A stretch of 64,000 bases of DNA, from assembly GCA_043816305.1 (NCBI GenBank), contig JBDRHZ010000023.1, forward strand, positions 1 to 64,000. Direction: 5' to 3'. The position numbers were made by a program, and so were the translations under genes. The DNA comes from JAHIVN01 sp018816645 (GTDB lineage: Bacteria; Patescibacteriota; Dojkabacteria; JAHIVN01). This document shows positions 17,580 through 26,031 of this stretch, one piece after another (position 1 is the stretch's first letter; the number at the start of each line of letters is the position of its first letter). The notes beneath the pieces were generated by a model. It had not been told where the DNA came from. It was given only the letters and a program-made list of their open reading frames with translations, and made no database searches.

Positions 17580-18359
17580 TTAGCAATAAAAATAGCTTTT
17601 ATCTCCTTTGATTTTTAGTTCTTCAGCTTTAAATAACCCTCTTATTTTAAATTTCAATTCGAAAATTTCTTTCAACGTTTCCTTGAATTCGGGTATCCCT
17701 TCTAAATCCTCTTCTTCTCCATTAGAAACTGGAACCAGAAACTCCTTCTCCATACTAATCTCACTTCCCTTATAAAAAATCCGTCTAGTCTTAATCAAAG
17801 ACGGATCCAAGATCGGTGGAACAAGTGAAGATGTAATGAAATTTGTTTCTCGACTTCCAATTATCTTTTGATTAATAGGCTTGATTCCAATGATACTCAT
17901 CCCAAATTCACGCATAAGAAGTCTTATCGATGGCAAATTGTTTATTCTTACTACAGAGGTCTTTTCCAATTCCGATGGAATTTTCTTAATGATATACCTG
18001 CAAATCCGGGATCCTATATGTTGATTTTGATACTCGGGGAGAACAGCTATCCAAGAGATATACATTTGCTCACCCTCAATAAATTTGATATCGTCATGAG
18101 TATAGCTTTTGCCTAGTTCTTTTAGCTGCCGCAGCTTAGGCTGAAGAATATTCTCTTCTACTTTGTCATCAAAACATTTATACATTACTTCGATCAATCC
18201 AACCACTTTTTCACCTAGTTGCGCGAAGTAGAACTGCCCATATCCCTTTTCTACCACCAAAGAGTACTCTTCTTTGATTAAGGGTACTCCAAACTGCGTG
18301 AGTTTTTCGAAATCTTTCATTTCCGCTGGACGGAACGTAAGCTCGTTGTTCATTGTCAT
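17580..18359 (-). CDS. GNAT-family N-acetyltransferase
   Basis: A 259-residue protein whose residues 5-150 form a GNAT fold: RPAEMKDFEKLTQFG at the start, YFAQLGEKVVGLIEV (strands 2-3), and ISWIAVLPEYQNQHIGSRICRYII (the acetyl-CoA-binding motif A, with Q-x-x-IGS replacing the usual Q/RxxGxG/A). The C-terminal 100 residues are charged and not recognised. The substrate is unknown. A TATAAT box (18369-18374, minus strand) lies 9 nt upstream of the ATG, predicting a 3-nt leader; a second in-frame ATG two codons on is also possible. Confidence 0.75.
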   Translation of the reverse strand: MTMNNELTFRPAEMKDFEKLTQFGVPLIKEEYSLVVEKGYGQFYFAQLGEKVVGLIEVMYKCFDDKVEENILQPKLRQLKELGKSYTHDDIKFIEGEQMYISWIAVLPEYQNQHIGSRICRYIIKKIPSELEKTSVVRINNLPSIRLLMREFGMSIIGIKPINQKIIGSRETNFITSSLVPPILDPSLIKTRRIFYKGSEISMEKEFLVPVSNGEEEDLEGIPEFKETLKEIFELKFKIRGLFKAEELKIKGDKSYFYC

Positions 18360-18486
18360 ATCAGATTGATTATACTAGAATAGCTTAATCATTTGAATCC
18401 GAAGTTTTGCACTTTTCAAATATCGTGATAAAATCTCTCCATCATTTTTTGTAGGACGAAAGTATTCAAAACTGATGAATATATGA

Positions 18487-18558
18487 TCCGAGGTAGCTCA
18501 ATGGTAGAGCTGTCGACTGTTAATCGATCGGTTGTGGGTTCGAGTCCCACCCTCGGAG
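18487..18558 (+). tRNA. tRNA-Asn (anticodon GTT)
   Basis: The acceptor TCCGAGG pairs perfectly with CCTCGGA. The D-arm is GCTC/GAGC, the anticodon arm GTCGA-CTGTTAA-TCGAT with GTT, and the T-arm GTGGG-TTCGAGT-CCCAC. The discriminator is G; the next bases are CA, so the CCA tail is not encoded. Confidence 0.95.
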
Positions 18559-18632
18559 CATTTCACTCTCAATTTCCTGGTACAATTCCCGATTTCATGC
18601 TATACATAAGCATAATTTAGTCTTCAAATCGT

Positions 18633-19037
18633 ATGTGGATATGTCAAAAGTGCGAGAGAATTTTCCAAAAAGCAAAACAGCCTCACAGCTGTAAAAAGGT
18701 TTCTTTAGAAAGTCATTTCACAGGAAAAGAGAAATCAAAGGATTTATTTGACTTTTTATTCAAGCAGATAGAAAAGAACATTGGTAAATGCAAGATAATT
18801 TCTATGCCCTGTTGTGTCCACTTGTTTGGGAAATATGATTTCCTAGCGGCTTTACCTAAAAAAGATAAGTTGGAAATAAGGTTTGCATTAGACAGAAAAC
18901 TTGATAGCCCTAGGTTAAAGATTTGTGTACCCATGTCCTCTAAAGTTTTTAAGAATTGCTTTGAGGTACAGTCAAGATCAGAAATTGACAAAGAGTTCTT
19001 GGGATGGATAAGAGAGTCGTATCACCAGAAAGACTAA
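18633..19037 (+). CDS. DUF5655-domain protein with N-terminal zinc-knuckle
   Basis: A 134-residue cytoplasmic protein. The N-terminus WICQKCERIFQKAKQPHSC gives a CxxC...HxC zinc-finger-like cluster. The rest (LFDFLFKQIEKNIGKCKIISMPCCVHLFGKYDFLAALPKKDKLEIRFAL...) matches the DUF5655 pattern, a family of unknown function often found as a free-standing small protein. It starts with ATG at 18633. It is a single gene after tRNA-Asn. Confidence 0.7.
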   Translation: MWICQKCERIFQKAKQPHSCKKVSLESHFTGKEKSKDLFDFLFKQIEKNIGKCKIISMPCCVHLFGKYDFLAALPKKDKLEIRFALDRKLDSPRLKICVPMSSKVFKNCFEVQSRSEIDKEFLGWIRESYHQKD

Positions 19038-19154
19038 CTACTTTCCAATTAAAGAATCAACCTCTGGAACAAAGGAAAATTATTAAAATCTCGGATTCCA
19101 TACACTTTAGATCAAGCGGTTTGTTACATGTGGGTGGCATGTTCTTATGTGAGG

Positions 19155-19288
19155 TTTGGGGTGAGGCAACTCCCTGTTTTTGATTTCTGTAGGTGTGGTG
19201 TATTCTGTTGGAATCTGCCTCACCTCAAAGATTTTTGCATACTTTTTTACTCAAAAAAGTATGTGTTTTAGTTCTTTACAAAAAGAAC
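19155..19288. ncRNA. Structured intergenic region: three consecutive hairpins
   Basis: The 347-nt gap 19038-19384 holds three inverted repeats in a row. Stem 1 is 14 bp with one G-U pair (19155-19168 with 19216-19229) and encloses 47 nt. Stem 2 is an 11-bp perfect hairpin (19238-19248 with 19253-19263, 4-nt loop ACTC). Stem 3 is 7 bp (19271-19277 with 19282-19288, 4-nt loop). It does not contain the SRP core (GGAAGCAGCC type) or any tRNA feature I recognise. It could be an unknown small RNA, a pair of terminators, or a decayed short inverted-repeat element. Confidence 0.4.
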
Positions 19289-19370
19289 ATCTACGATATT
19301 ACGTATAAACCAAATTATAAAAACGTTCAAAGTTCAAATATTACCCGCATTTAATACATCCAGGCTTTCT

Positions 19371-19379
19371 GATATACTT
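19371..19379 (+). promoter_or_regulatory. Extended -10 promoter immediately before IMPase gene
   Basis: TGA followed by TATACT forms an extended -10 (TGn-TATACT), and only 5 nt separate it from the ATG at 19385. There is no room for a Shine-Dalgarno leader. Confidence 0.55.
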
Positions 19380-19384
19380 TCGCC

Positions 19385-20230
19385 ATGCACGAAGAACTCG
19401 AATTTGCTAAAAAGTTGGCACTCGAATCCGGCAAAGTAATGCTGAAGTATTTTAATAAAGAGGTAAAGTCCAGATATAAATCAGACTTGTCCATAGTCAC
19501 AATAGCTGATGAAGAAATCAACAGAAATGTAATCTCATCAATTTCAGCGCAATTCCCCGACCACTCAGTTCTAGGAGAGGAAGAAAGCTCGGACAAGAAA
19601 TCTGATAAAGTCTGGCTCTGCGATCCGATTGACGGCACCTGGCCTTATGCAAAGGGCATTCCTGTTGCCTCTTTCTCGCTAGCCTTGGTCAAACAAGGAG
19701 TTTCCCAGCTAGGAGTAGTATATGACCCCTTTATGAAAAGATTATACTCAGCCGTAAAGGGAAAAGGCGCATTTCTGAATAGCAAAAAGATCTTGGTGAG
19801 CAATTTAGATACGAAACATGCAACAGTCAACATGGAATGGTGGCCCAAAGCTAAATACGATATTGCTGCAACTATGCATAAATTCTCAATTGACACTTCT
19901 GCCTACGTTCTACATCTTGGAAGCGTCATTACTGCATCATGTTTAGTAGCCTCGGGCCAGTATGAGGCTTGCGTTTATGCAGGGACAAAAGGCAAAAGTA
20001 TTGACATAGCAGCTATCAAAGTAATCGTCGAGGAAGCAGGCGGGAAAGTAACCGATCTTTTTGGTAACGAACAGCGCTACATTCAAGATATCAAAGGGGC
20101 TGTTGTTTCAAATGGAGTGATACACGAAAAAATTCTTGAGTATACAAACGGCTTAGGAGCAACCAAAAAAATTTGTATTTCTTCTCTGGCATCAGAGTTC
20201 AACTCTGCTACTAGGAAAGTTTCTTCATAA
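19385..20230 (+). CDS. Inositol-monophosphatase family phosphatase
   Basis: A 281-residue Mg-dependent sugar/nucleotide phosphatase. Family motifs are GEEES (metal ligand Glu), the signature DPIDGTWPY (normally DPiDGTxNF/Y), GVVYDPFMKRLYSAVKGKGAFLN, and the C-terminal SIDIAAIKVIVEEAGGKVTD, where the usual WD is replaced by ID. The substrate could be inositol phosphate, fructose-1,6-bisphosphate or 3'-phosphoadenosine phosphate; sequence alone does not decide. Its 3' end overlaps the convergent acetyltransferase gene by 20 nt. An extended -10 sits directly before the ATG. Confidence 0.85.
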   Translation: MHEELEFAKKLALESGKVMLKYFNKEVKSRYKSDLSIVTIADEEINRNVISSISAQFPDHSVLGEEESSDKKSDKVWLCDPIDGTWPYAKGIPVASFSLALVKQGVSQLGVVYDPFMKRLYSAVKGKGAFLNSKKILVSNLDTKHATVNMEWWPKAKYDIAATMHKFSIDTSAYVLHLGSVITASCLVASGQYEACVYAGTKGKSIDIAAIKVIVEEAGGKVTDLFGNEQRYIQDIKGAVVSNGVIHEKILEYTNGLGATKKICISSLASEFNSATRKVSS

Positions 20231-20714
20231 AAAACACCGCACTCCCATTTTCGTAATAATACCTAAGAATTCCAGTCCTCTTATAGCCCAATTTCTCATA
20301 GAATTTCTGCGTTTCAGTCATCAGCTCATGTACATTCAAAACAATACTTTTTGCACCCATAAGTTTTGCCTCTTTTTCAACAGCCTCCATAAGATCAGAG
20401 CCTAATCCTTTGTTACGGTGTTCCGGCAGAACACCGAGATTAAATACCTCACATTTCTTTCCATCCGGCCATGTTAGCGGATTTTGTTTGCCGACAATAG
20501 CAGCTCCTACTAGCTTACCATCTTCTTCTGCTACTATAATGCGCGAGTGCTTCAGGTAGTCCCTCAGTTCATCTATCCCAAACCATTCACGAAGCGACTG
20601 ACCATTGTTTTCGTCAAACTTCTCCTCGTCTTGTTCTACCAAATCAAGAAAACAGGCAGTAAAAAGAAGTTCCAGCTCATGGATTGCGACTTTATTGTCA
20701 GTAAATATTTTCAT
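20211..20714 (-). CDS. GNAT-family N-acetyltransferase
   Basis: A 167-residue acetyltransferase. AEEDGKLVGAAIVGKQ forms the central strands, FNLGVLPEHRNKGLGSDLMEAVEKEAKLMGA is a textbook motif A (R-x-K-G-L-G for acetyl-CoA pyrophosphate binding), and LNVHELMTETQKFYEKLGYKRTGILRYYY is the C-terminal beta-bulge region seen in RimI-like and small-molecule GNATs. The acceptor substrate is unknown. It converges with and overlaps the IMPase gene by 20 nt. Confidence 0.85.
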   Translation of the reverse strand: MKIFTDNKVAIHELELLFTACFLDLVEQDEEKFDENNGQSLREWFGIDELRDYLKHSRIIVAEEDGKLVGAAIVGKQNPLTWPDGKKCEVFNLGVLPEHRNKGLGSDLMEAVEKEAKLMGAKSIVLNVHELMTETQKFYEKLGYKRTGILRYYYENGSAVFFMKKLS

Positions 20715-20771
20715 CTTTCATAGAATTAACTAATCCTAAATCACAGATTTGAACTCCGCCACAAAATATCC

Positions 20772-21311
20772 CTAAACCTGTTTCCCAATTTCCCTCTCCA
20801 AATATTCCTTGTCCTCAGGTTCGAGCATCTTGATAAGTGTCTCGTCATTTGAAACATCGATATCATTCTTTTTGAGCAGCAGCGTCAAAAGTTCAAGGCA
20901 TTTTGTCACCTTCTCTTCAGCAACGATATCTATCCTCGCATCTATCTCCGACCTCAGATCGTTTACTTTTGTCTCTCTGTTCTGCGAGATAAGAACTGCA
21001 GTTGAAAGAAGTATCGCTTCCAGCGAAACTATCATCGTCAAAAGCCCAAACGGATAAGGGTCAAATGGTTCGATTCCGGGAATTAACTCTGTATTGATAG
21101 CAATCCAGGCGATGAACCAAATAACATTAATGACAAGGAAAGGAATACTGCCGGAAAAAGCAGTAATTGTATCAGCATACTTGTCTGCAACTGATCGGTT
21201 CCGCTTTGCATTTTCCTTAAACGTCTGGATTATCTCATTTACATCTTTTCTAACCTCAGCATACTTTTTCCTGCGAAATGTAAGGATATCTAAAAGTTTT
21301 TTGCCGCCCAT
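20772..21311 (-). CDS. DUF1003 membrane protein
   Basis: A 179-residue protein with the DUF1003 pattern: a basic N-terminal helix, SVADKYADTITAFSGSIPFLVINVIWFIAWIAIN (first TM), FDPYPFGLLTMIVSLEAILLSTAVLISQNRE (second TM with the conserved QNR), then a long charged helical tail. The function of the family is unknown. It lies 57 nt upstream of the acetyltransferase gene on the same strand and may share its transcript. Confidence 0.9.
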   Translation of the reverse strand: MGGKKLLDILTFRRKKYAEVRKDVNEIIQTFKENAKRNRSVADKYADTITAFSGSIPFLVINVIWFIAWIAINTELIPGIEPFDPYPFGLLTMIVSLEAILLSTAVLISQNRETKVNDLRSEIDARIDIVAEEKVTKCLELLTLLLKKNDIDVSNDETLIKMLEPEDKEYLEREIGKQV

Positions 21312-21399
21312 AACTTAAGCGTTTAAGAATTTATATTCAAAGGTAAATTTAGAATGATTTCGAGGTAATGTCAATGTAGAATGTTCAGTAGGATGTCTT

Positions 21400-21528
21400 T
21401 TACTTCAGTTTCTTTCTCAAAAACACCGCAGTCAACCATATGAGGTTGAACACACCAATCCCAAGGGGACCGTAGCTTACAGCAAAAAGCACAAAAAGCA
21501 GTATGTAGATAACTATTATTTTAGACAT
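21400..21528 (-). CDS. Small (42-aa) single-pass membrane protein
   Basis: An ATG-to-TAA frame of 42 codons. It has a short hydrophilic start (MSK), a long hydrophobic stretch (IIVIYILLFVLFAVSYGPLGIGVFNLIWLTAVFL) and a basic end (RKKLK), which fits positive-inside topology. Clear amphipathy and the basic tail argue for a real gene; there is no family match. It precedes the DUF1003 gene on the same strand. Confidence 0.45.
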   Translation of the reverse strand: MSKIIVIYILLFVLFAVSYGPLGIGVFNLIWLTAVFLRKKLK

Positions 21529-21546
21529 AATCAGTAATCAGTATAC

Positions 21547-21568
21547 CGCCGTGCCTGCCGGCAGGCAA
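21547..21568. repeat. GC-rich palindrome (CCGCCGTGCCTGCC family)
   Basis: TGCCTGCCGGCAGGCA is a perfect 16-nt palindrome in an otherwise AT-rich intergenic region, preceded by CCGCCG. A similar CCGCCGTGCC...TGCCTG start occurs near 42656. Both are surrounded by short repeats of the gtaatc(c/t)gtaa type. Confidence 0.6.
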
Positions 21569-21773
21569 GTAATCTGTAAACCTTAGACAGCAGCCGTTGA
21601 TCTTAGTTCTTAAATCCTAATCCCAAATCAACTCGATCAATTTAATCATATCGATTACTTCGAGCATTATTCTCTTGCTTGATACTGTTGAGTATTTGTT
21701 GATCAAGTTAATCGGTCGTCACTTAGTTGTCCTCTGGTTAAACAGAAGGTTCCCGGTCTTTAGCTCAAGGCTC

Positions 21774-21798
21774 ATGGCCCACGAGCACATTGGGCCAT
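21774..21798. terminator. Hairpin downstream of HTH-CYTH gene
   Basis: ATGGCCCA (21774-21781) pairs perfectly with TGGGCCAT (21791-21798) across a 9-nt loop, just past the 3' end of the minus-strand HTH-CYTH gene. There is no strong U-tract, so termination is only a possibility. The surrounding GCTCA repeats (agctca/ggctca) are unexplained. Confidence 0.35.
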
Positions 21799-21818
21799 TA
21801 GCTCATTGGCTCACTAGC

Positions 21819-22583
21819 TCAACTATACTTCGCCAGCTTATCAAATGCCTGCACTGTGATACTCTTCTCCGCCCGATCTTTTTCTGTAAGACCGAGCTTT
21901 TTGGCCGCACCGAAAATTTCTCTGAGCGCTTTGTCTCTATCTTTAAATGTAGTTATTTCTATCTCAACGCCAGCCCCAAACCCTTTTATGTCATCTATGC
22001 AGACCTTGAAGTTTCCCAGTTTATAAACTATCCGATCCTTGTCGATAGTCAAAAATTCTTTTCTATCAAGTAATTCCAAAAGTCTTTCTGTACTTTCGGC
22101 CGAGTCAACATATATTTCGGCCTCTAAGAAAGTATTGTGGTTCATATCCTCTTTTGTAAGCCGTTTTGCTTCAAGACTGACAGTGATCTTTCCTGTATAG
22201 CCGTTGTCCTGCTCGCGGATTCTAATTCCGCATCCGCGGTTTTTATCAAACCATTCTTCCTGCTGCTCAGCTGATTTTATCCTATTTGGTATATACCAAT
22301 GGTCTATAATGTGGCCATGATAGACTACTTTTGATCCAAGATTGATAAGTTTTTTCTCAAGCAAAGTTCTATTCTTCAATAAGTATCTAAGCTCTATTTC
22401 AATTCTGTCATTGTTCTGAATCTGGGGAGATAAAAATAAATCCAGATCTTCCCTCTTTATCCTCACTACCCTGCCGATCTTGTGTGCCCGTAGATCCCCG
22501 CATTTAATGTGATTACGCACTGTCTGCCAGTGAACCTGAAGAAGCTTTGCAGCCTCTTTGATTGTTAAAAGGGTATCACTCAT
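21819..22583 (-). CDS. Excisionase-type HTH fused to CYTH phosphohydrolase domain
   Basis: A 254-residue fusion. Residues 5-55 (LLTIKEAAKLLQVHWQTVRNHIKCGDLRAHKIGRVVRIKREDLDLFL) form a MerR/excisionase-like helix-turn-helix. Residues about 62-250 form a CYTH domain: the EIELRY entry motif, paired Arg (GIRIREQ), SLEAKR, FLEAEI, then DKDRIVYKLGNFKVCIDDIKGFGAGVEIEI. CYTH enzymes (class IV adenylate cyclase, thiamine triphosphatase, tripolyphosphatase) bind triphosphates in an acidic/basic tunnel. The fusion suggests a DNA-binding protein that senses or hydrolyses a triphosphate. It has its own -10-like TATAAT upstream and no operon partner. Confidence 0.8.
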   Translation of the reverse strand: MSDTLLTIKEAAKLLQVHWQTVRNHIKCGDLRAHKIGRVVRIKREDLDLFLSPQIQNNDRIEIELRYLLKNRTLLEKKLINLGSKVVYHGHIIDHWYIPNRIKSAEQQEEWFDKNRGCGIRIREQDNGYTGKITVSLEAKRLTKEDMNHNTFLEAEIYVDSAESTERLLELLDRKEFLTIDKDRIVYKLGNFKVCIDDIKGFGAGVEIEITTFKDRDKALREIFGAAKKLGLTEKDRAEKSITVQAFDKLAKYS

Positions 22584-22727
22584 TGTAAGTAGTAGTAAAT
22601 GTATTGATATATGATTATATAAGGATATGGTTTAGAAAACAAGCTTATGTTATCATATATTGTAATAATATAACTTGTTACTGTGTTCCTAAAATTTAGT
22701 TATAATGTACAATATTGAAGTAAATTT

Positions 22728-24161
22728 ATGTTATCAGCAGATTCACCAGAACAAAGGACATTTGGAGAAAGATTAGAAAGATGGACATTTAATAATATTG
22801 GCCGGGTTTACCATACAGAAAGTGGACAAGTGTTCGGCACAAAGGATTATATGAAAAGATTACAAAGGTTAGTCCGTAAAGGAAAGGCTACAAGGCTAGA
22901 ACTATTTGATTATTATACTGGATGTGGATTATTTGTTTTACTTGGACTTCTTACAGTAAGTAAACTCACGAAAAGAATCCCTATTCCTAAGGTGCCAGAA
23001 CTCCGAAAAAACCATAGAGCGGAAAAAGTCACTCGATCACCTATTCCTTTACAACGAAGTAATGACCCCGTTAAAATCGCTACCCCCGCACATCAGCGTT
23101 TAGACCATGGTATGACACATATCGAAGCAGTTCAAGAATTTGTAAATAATGGCACATTATACTTGGCATTAACTCAAGCTGCTGAAAATTTGACAAGAAC
23201 TGATTTTTTGGAAATTACTTCAGTCTCTCAAGCCATAGTATCAAATACACCCAGAGAAACCTTAAGAGATGTTGCAGAGACACAGGGCATATCGTTATCA
23301 AAACTAGACATTGAATATGCACAACTTATGTCTATTACAGTACATATGGCTGCTTACAACATAATTGAGTTAGATAGAGCAAGACTTCCAGATATAGTGG
23401 CCGTATGCATAGACAAGGTTGTTAGAACAGAAAGACATAGCGCATTAAAAAGAGCTGTTATACGATCTTTCAGCAGACAGCTCGTTGTTGCAGTTGGCTA
23501 CACTAATGTTGTTGCAGCAAGACAAGTTAAGGACAAAGCAGCTCCCCAAGAACGACAGGTTGCAAGTAGAGAAGTTAGACTATCAGCTGATCAGGCTAGA
23601 ATGCAATTCCGAGATCGTATAGCGCATATGATAGAAGAAGAGGATATAGAATTAGAGGATGAAGATACTCTTACAGAATATTTCTGCAAATTAGTAACAA
23701 ACGCTGAAACTCTTGATGATATTTCTTGGTTCTTAAAAGAATTCCAAGCTTATGTCCCTCACAGAGAGGAGCCCGCTCCTGCAAAAGCTACAAACGACAG
23801 AACCTTTTCTCTCATTGAGCTCATTGCAGTTATCGAAGAATCGTCGATCAATCCATCAAGAGGCCGTCTCGCTTTGTATCAGAACTTATTTGGCCTGGCG
23901 CTACACTCTTTCTTTGAGCAATACGGAGACGCTAGACAGAGGGGACTATACCAAAATCAAACTCCTCACAAAATGGCGATGAGAACGCCTGAGAGATACG
24001 GAGATGGAAGGTGGCGAAAAGACGCCAATCACAGTAGAATTCTGTATGTTGCCTACATTCACACCCCATTACCTATTGACGGGAAATTTGCTTGGCCTTT
24101 TGCAGTATTCCAAAAAAAGTCAGGAGTCAGAAGCAAGGGGGAATCTTTCTTCCCTTTGTAA
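22728..24161 (+). CDS. Hypothetical 477-aa protein with one TM segment
   Basis: No family recognised. One hydrophobic segment (about 64-82, YYTGCGLFVLLGLLTVSKL) follows a basic N-terminal region. The rest is largely helical and charged, with an acidic stretch at about 305-318 (EEEDIELEDEDT) and a conserved-looking ending (AMRTPERYGDGRWRK). The last 45 residues look compositionally different, so a frameshift near the 3' end cannot be excluded. A TATAAT is 22 nt upstream of the ATG. It probably has a large cytoplasmic domain, but no function can be assigned. Confidence 0.6.
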   Translation: MLSADSPEQRTFGERLERWTFNNIGRVYHTESGQVFGTKDYMKRLQRLVRKGKATRLELFDYYTGCGLFVLLGLLTVSKLTKRIPIPKVPELRKNHRAEKVTRSPIPLQRSNDPVKIATPAHQRLDHGMTHIEAVQEFVNNGTLYLALTQAAENLTRTDFLEITSVSQAIVSNTPRETLRDVAETQGISLSKLDIEYAQLMSITVHMAAYNIIELDRARLPDIVAVCIDKVVRTERHSALKRAVIRSFSRQLVVAVGYTNVVAARQVKDKAAPQERQVASREVRLSADQARMQFRDRIAHMIEEEDIELEDEDTLTEYFCKLVTNAETLDDISWFLKEFQAYVPHREEPAPAKATNDRTFSLIELIAVIEESSINPSRGRLALYQNLFGLALHSFFEQYGDARQRGLYQNQTPHKMAMRTPERYGDGRWRKDANHSRILYVAYIHTPLPIDGKFAWPFAVFQKKSGVRSKGESFFPL

Positions 24162-24279
24162 AAGATCTCTGGTAATACAACCCCTTCCTTTTCGAATATC
24201 AACAGTACTAATATTCAATAACTTCGCAATTCGAGAAAGCAAGCAGCTCAAGTTCCTAGAAATCAAGAAACAAATGAAG

Positions 24280-24285
24280 TAAAAT
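24280..24285 (+). promoter_or_regulatory. -10 box 6 nt before start codon (leaderless)
   Basis: TAAAAT at 24280-24285, then GATCCT, then ATG at 24292. The spacing predicts +1 at the start codon. No good -35 is visible. Confidence 0.45.
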
Positions 24286-24291
24286 GATCCT

Positions 24292-26031
24292 ATGCCCAAA
24301 TATTTCAAGGTTACAGTTCAACTCTTATTATTCCTTCTCCCAATTGGTCTTATTCTCAGCATCATAAGCCACATACCGGATTTTTTGCCCAAGGTAAAAG
24401 CCGCTTCGTGTCCTATGACTACAAAGAACTGTGTACCATGTACTGCCAGTGAGCTTTACTGCAGACTCGAAGATGGTGAAGAATACGGCTATCTCGGCTG
24501 GGCTTGCCAGAACAACAACCCGACAAATATCAAGTACTCACAATACAGAATAGATCTCATAACTCAAATGGGCGGTCAGACACCTTGTGGAGAGAAAGGT
24601 GCCTTCATGGTATTTTCCGATTATAAAAAAGGAAGAAATTCTACAAAATCTTACATCAAGGCTATCAATGCCGGACTGCATTATGCATACCCGAAATGCG
24701 GCAACTGCACCCTGCTGGAGTTCTATCAGAGTTACGCGCCGGATAATCCGGAAGTCTATTCTCAAAGGATCGCAGAAATAATGGGTTCCCCGGTTACTAA
24801 AAATACGAAGATTTCTTGGATTGTTGAAAACAGGCTTGATGACTTCATCAACGCCATGATGCATATGGAGGGCTTCTTCACTTTTTCAGGTGACATACAA
24901 AGTGATGTTGCTTTAACCAGTTACAAGACACCGGGTGAGCGGAAAATGTTGATTTCTGTTCGAAGAAGTGATGGAAACATATATACAAGAAAATATCTAA
25001 ATGATAATGAATATACAAACTGGGAGCGAAACGGGAACACCCAGGCAAATGTTACGATCACGACATTTGAAAATGACAGCGACCAGCAAGTCTTGATTCA
25101 GTCAGCTCGAAGTGACTCAAATAGGTTAACTCAGAGGTATTCAGTGAATGGTGCAACCTGGTCAACTTGGGTATCAGGAAGGAAAATTTCAGGGAATGTT
25201 TCTATGACAACTTTCATTTCAAGAGGAAGCACCAGAATGACTAGCTTCCTGTCAGTTTTCTTCACGTCTACCGAAAAAAGCTTGCTTTCACAAAGTGTCC
25301 GCGGACTAGATGACCAAGTTTACTCACGAATCAGCAACGACAGGATAAACTGGACTGATTGGTTCGGGAGTGATGGAGAAACAGCAGAAGATATCGAAAT
25401 GACAGCCTTCAGCCCCACTCGGAACGTAGTACAAACTCGCAACAGCAGAGTCTACGGCAACCTTGTATTTCAGGCATCCAGAAATAAATCGGGCCAGCTT
25501 GCTACAAGATACTCTGAAAACGGTCTCCAATTTACCGCCTGGGAAAAAAGCAGACAGATAAAGGGAAAGCCTTCTATGACAGCCTTCCAGCCCGGAACAC
25601 GAAACGTTCACCCAGACAGCTCCATGCTTTTTCAGTCAGTGAGAGGTTCTGATAACTTTGTTTACACAAGGTATACAGTCGACGGGGCCAACTGGAGTAG
25701 CTGGAAGAAAAGTATAAAAACCAACTTGGATATCGAAATGACAGTATATGAAAGGGGTATCATAAACATTCTCTATCAAACAATTGTCGGAACAGACAGC
25801 AGGGTATATACAAGATACACGTTTAATGGGAAAGACTGGTCAGCGTGGGAATCTAGTACAACGTCTAAATCAAAAGTAACTATGTTGAACTTTTTACCTG
25901 ATATACCCGAAAATGCACGGCAAATCGTAACTTCAAACAGGCTATATCAAGCTGTCATACGGTCTGACGAGGAATTGTACATGAGGTACACCTCGAATGG
26001 ATTCAGCTGGACAAACTGGGAGAGATTTTAA
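24292..26031 (+). CDS. Secreted muramidase-like protein with PLL-type beta-propeller repeats
   Basis: A 579-residue exported protein. It has a signal segment (about 6-38, ending VKAAS), then a Cys-rich domain (about 40-195) with GWACQNNNPTNIKYS, which resembles the NNNPGNI motif of phage-type cell-wall hydrolases. At least six repeats of about 60 residues follow, with the pattern Q(S/A)xRxxDxxVYTRYxxxGxxWxxW. These look like blades of a PLL/tachylectin-type beta-propeller lectin. A plausible role is binding and perhaps cutting surface glycans of the cell itself or a host. No catalytic residues can be assigned with confidence. A leaderless promoter precedes it. Confidence 0.65.
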   Translation: MPKYFKVTVQLLLFLLPIGLILSIISHIPDFLPKVKAASCPMTTKNCVPCTASELYCRLEDGEEYGYLGWACQNNNPTNIKYSQYRIDLITQMGGQTPCGEKGAFMVFSDYKKGRNSTKSYIKAINAGLHYAYPKCGNCTLLEFYQSYAPDNPEVYSQRIAEIMGSPVTKNTKISWIVENRLDDFINAMMHMEGFFTFSGDIQSDVALTSYKTPGERKMLISVRRSDGNIYTRKYLNDNEYTNWERNGNTQANVTITTFENDSDQQVLIQSARSDSNRLTQRYSVNGATWSTWVSGRKISGNVSMTTFISRGSTRMTSFLSVFFTSTEKSLLSQSVRGLDDQVYSRISNDRINWTDWFGSDGETAEDIEMTAFSPTRNVVQTRNSRVYGNLVFQASRNKSGQLATRYSENGLQFTAWEKSRQIKGKPSMTAFQPGTRNVHPDSSMLFQSVRGSDNFVYTRYTVDGANWSSWKKSIKTNLDIEMTVYERGIINILYQTIVGTDSRVYTRYTFNGKDWSAWESSTTSKSKVTMLNFLPDIPENARQIVTSNRLYQAVIRSDEELYMRYTSNGFSWTNWERF

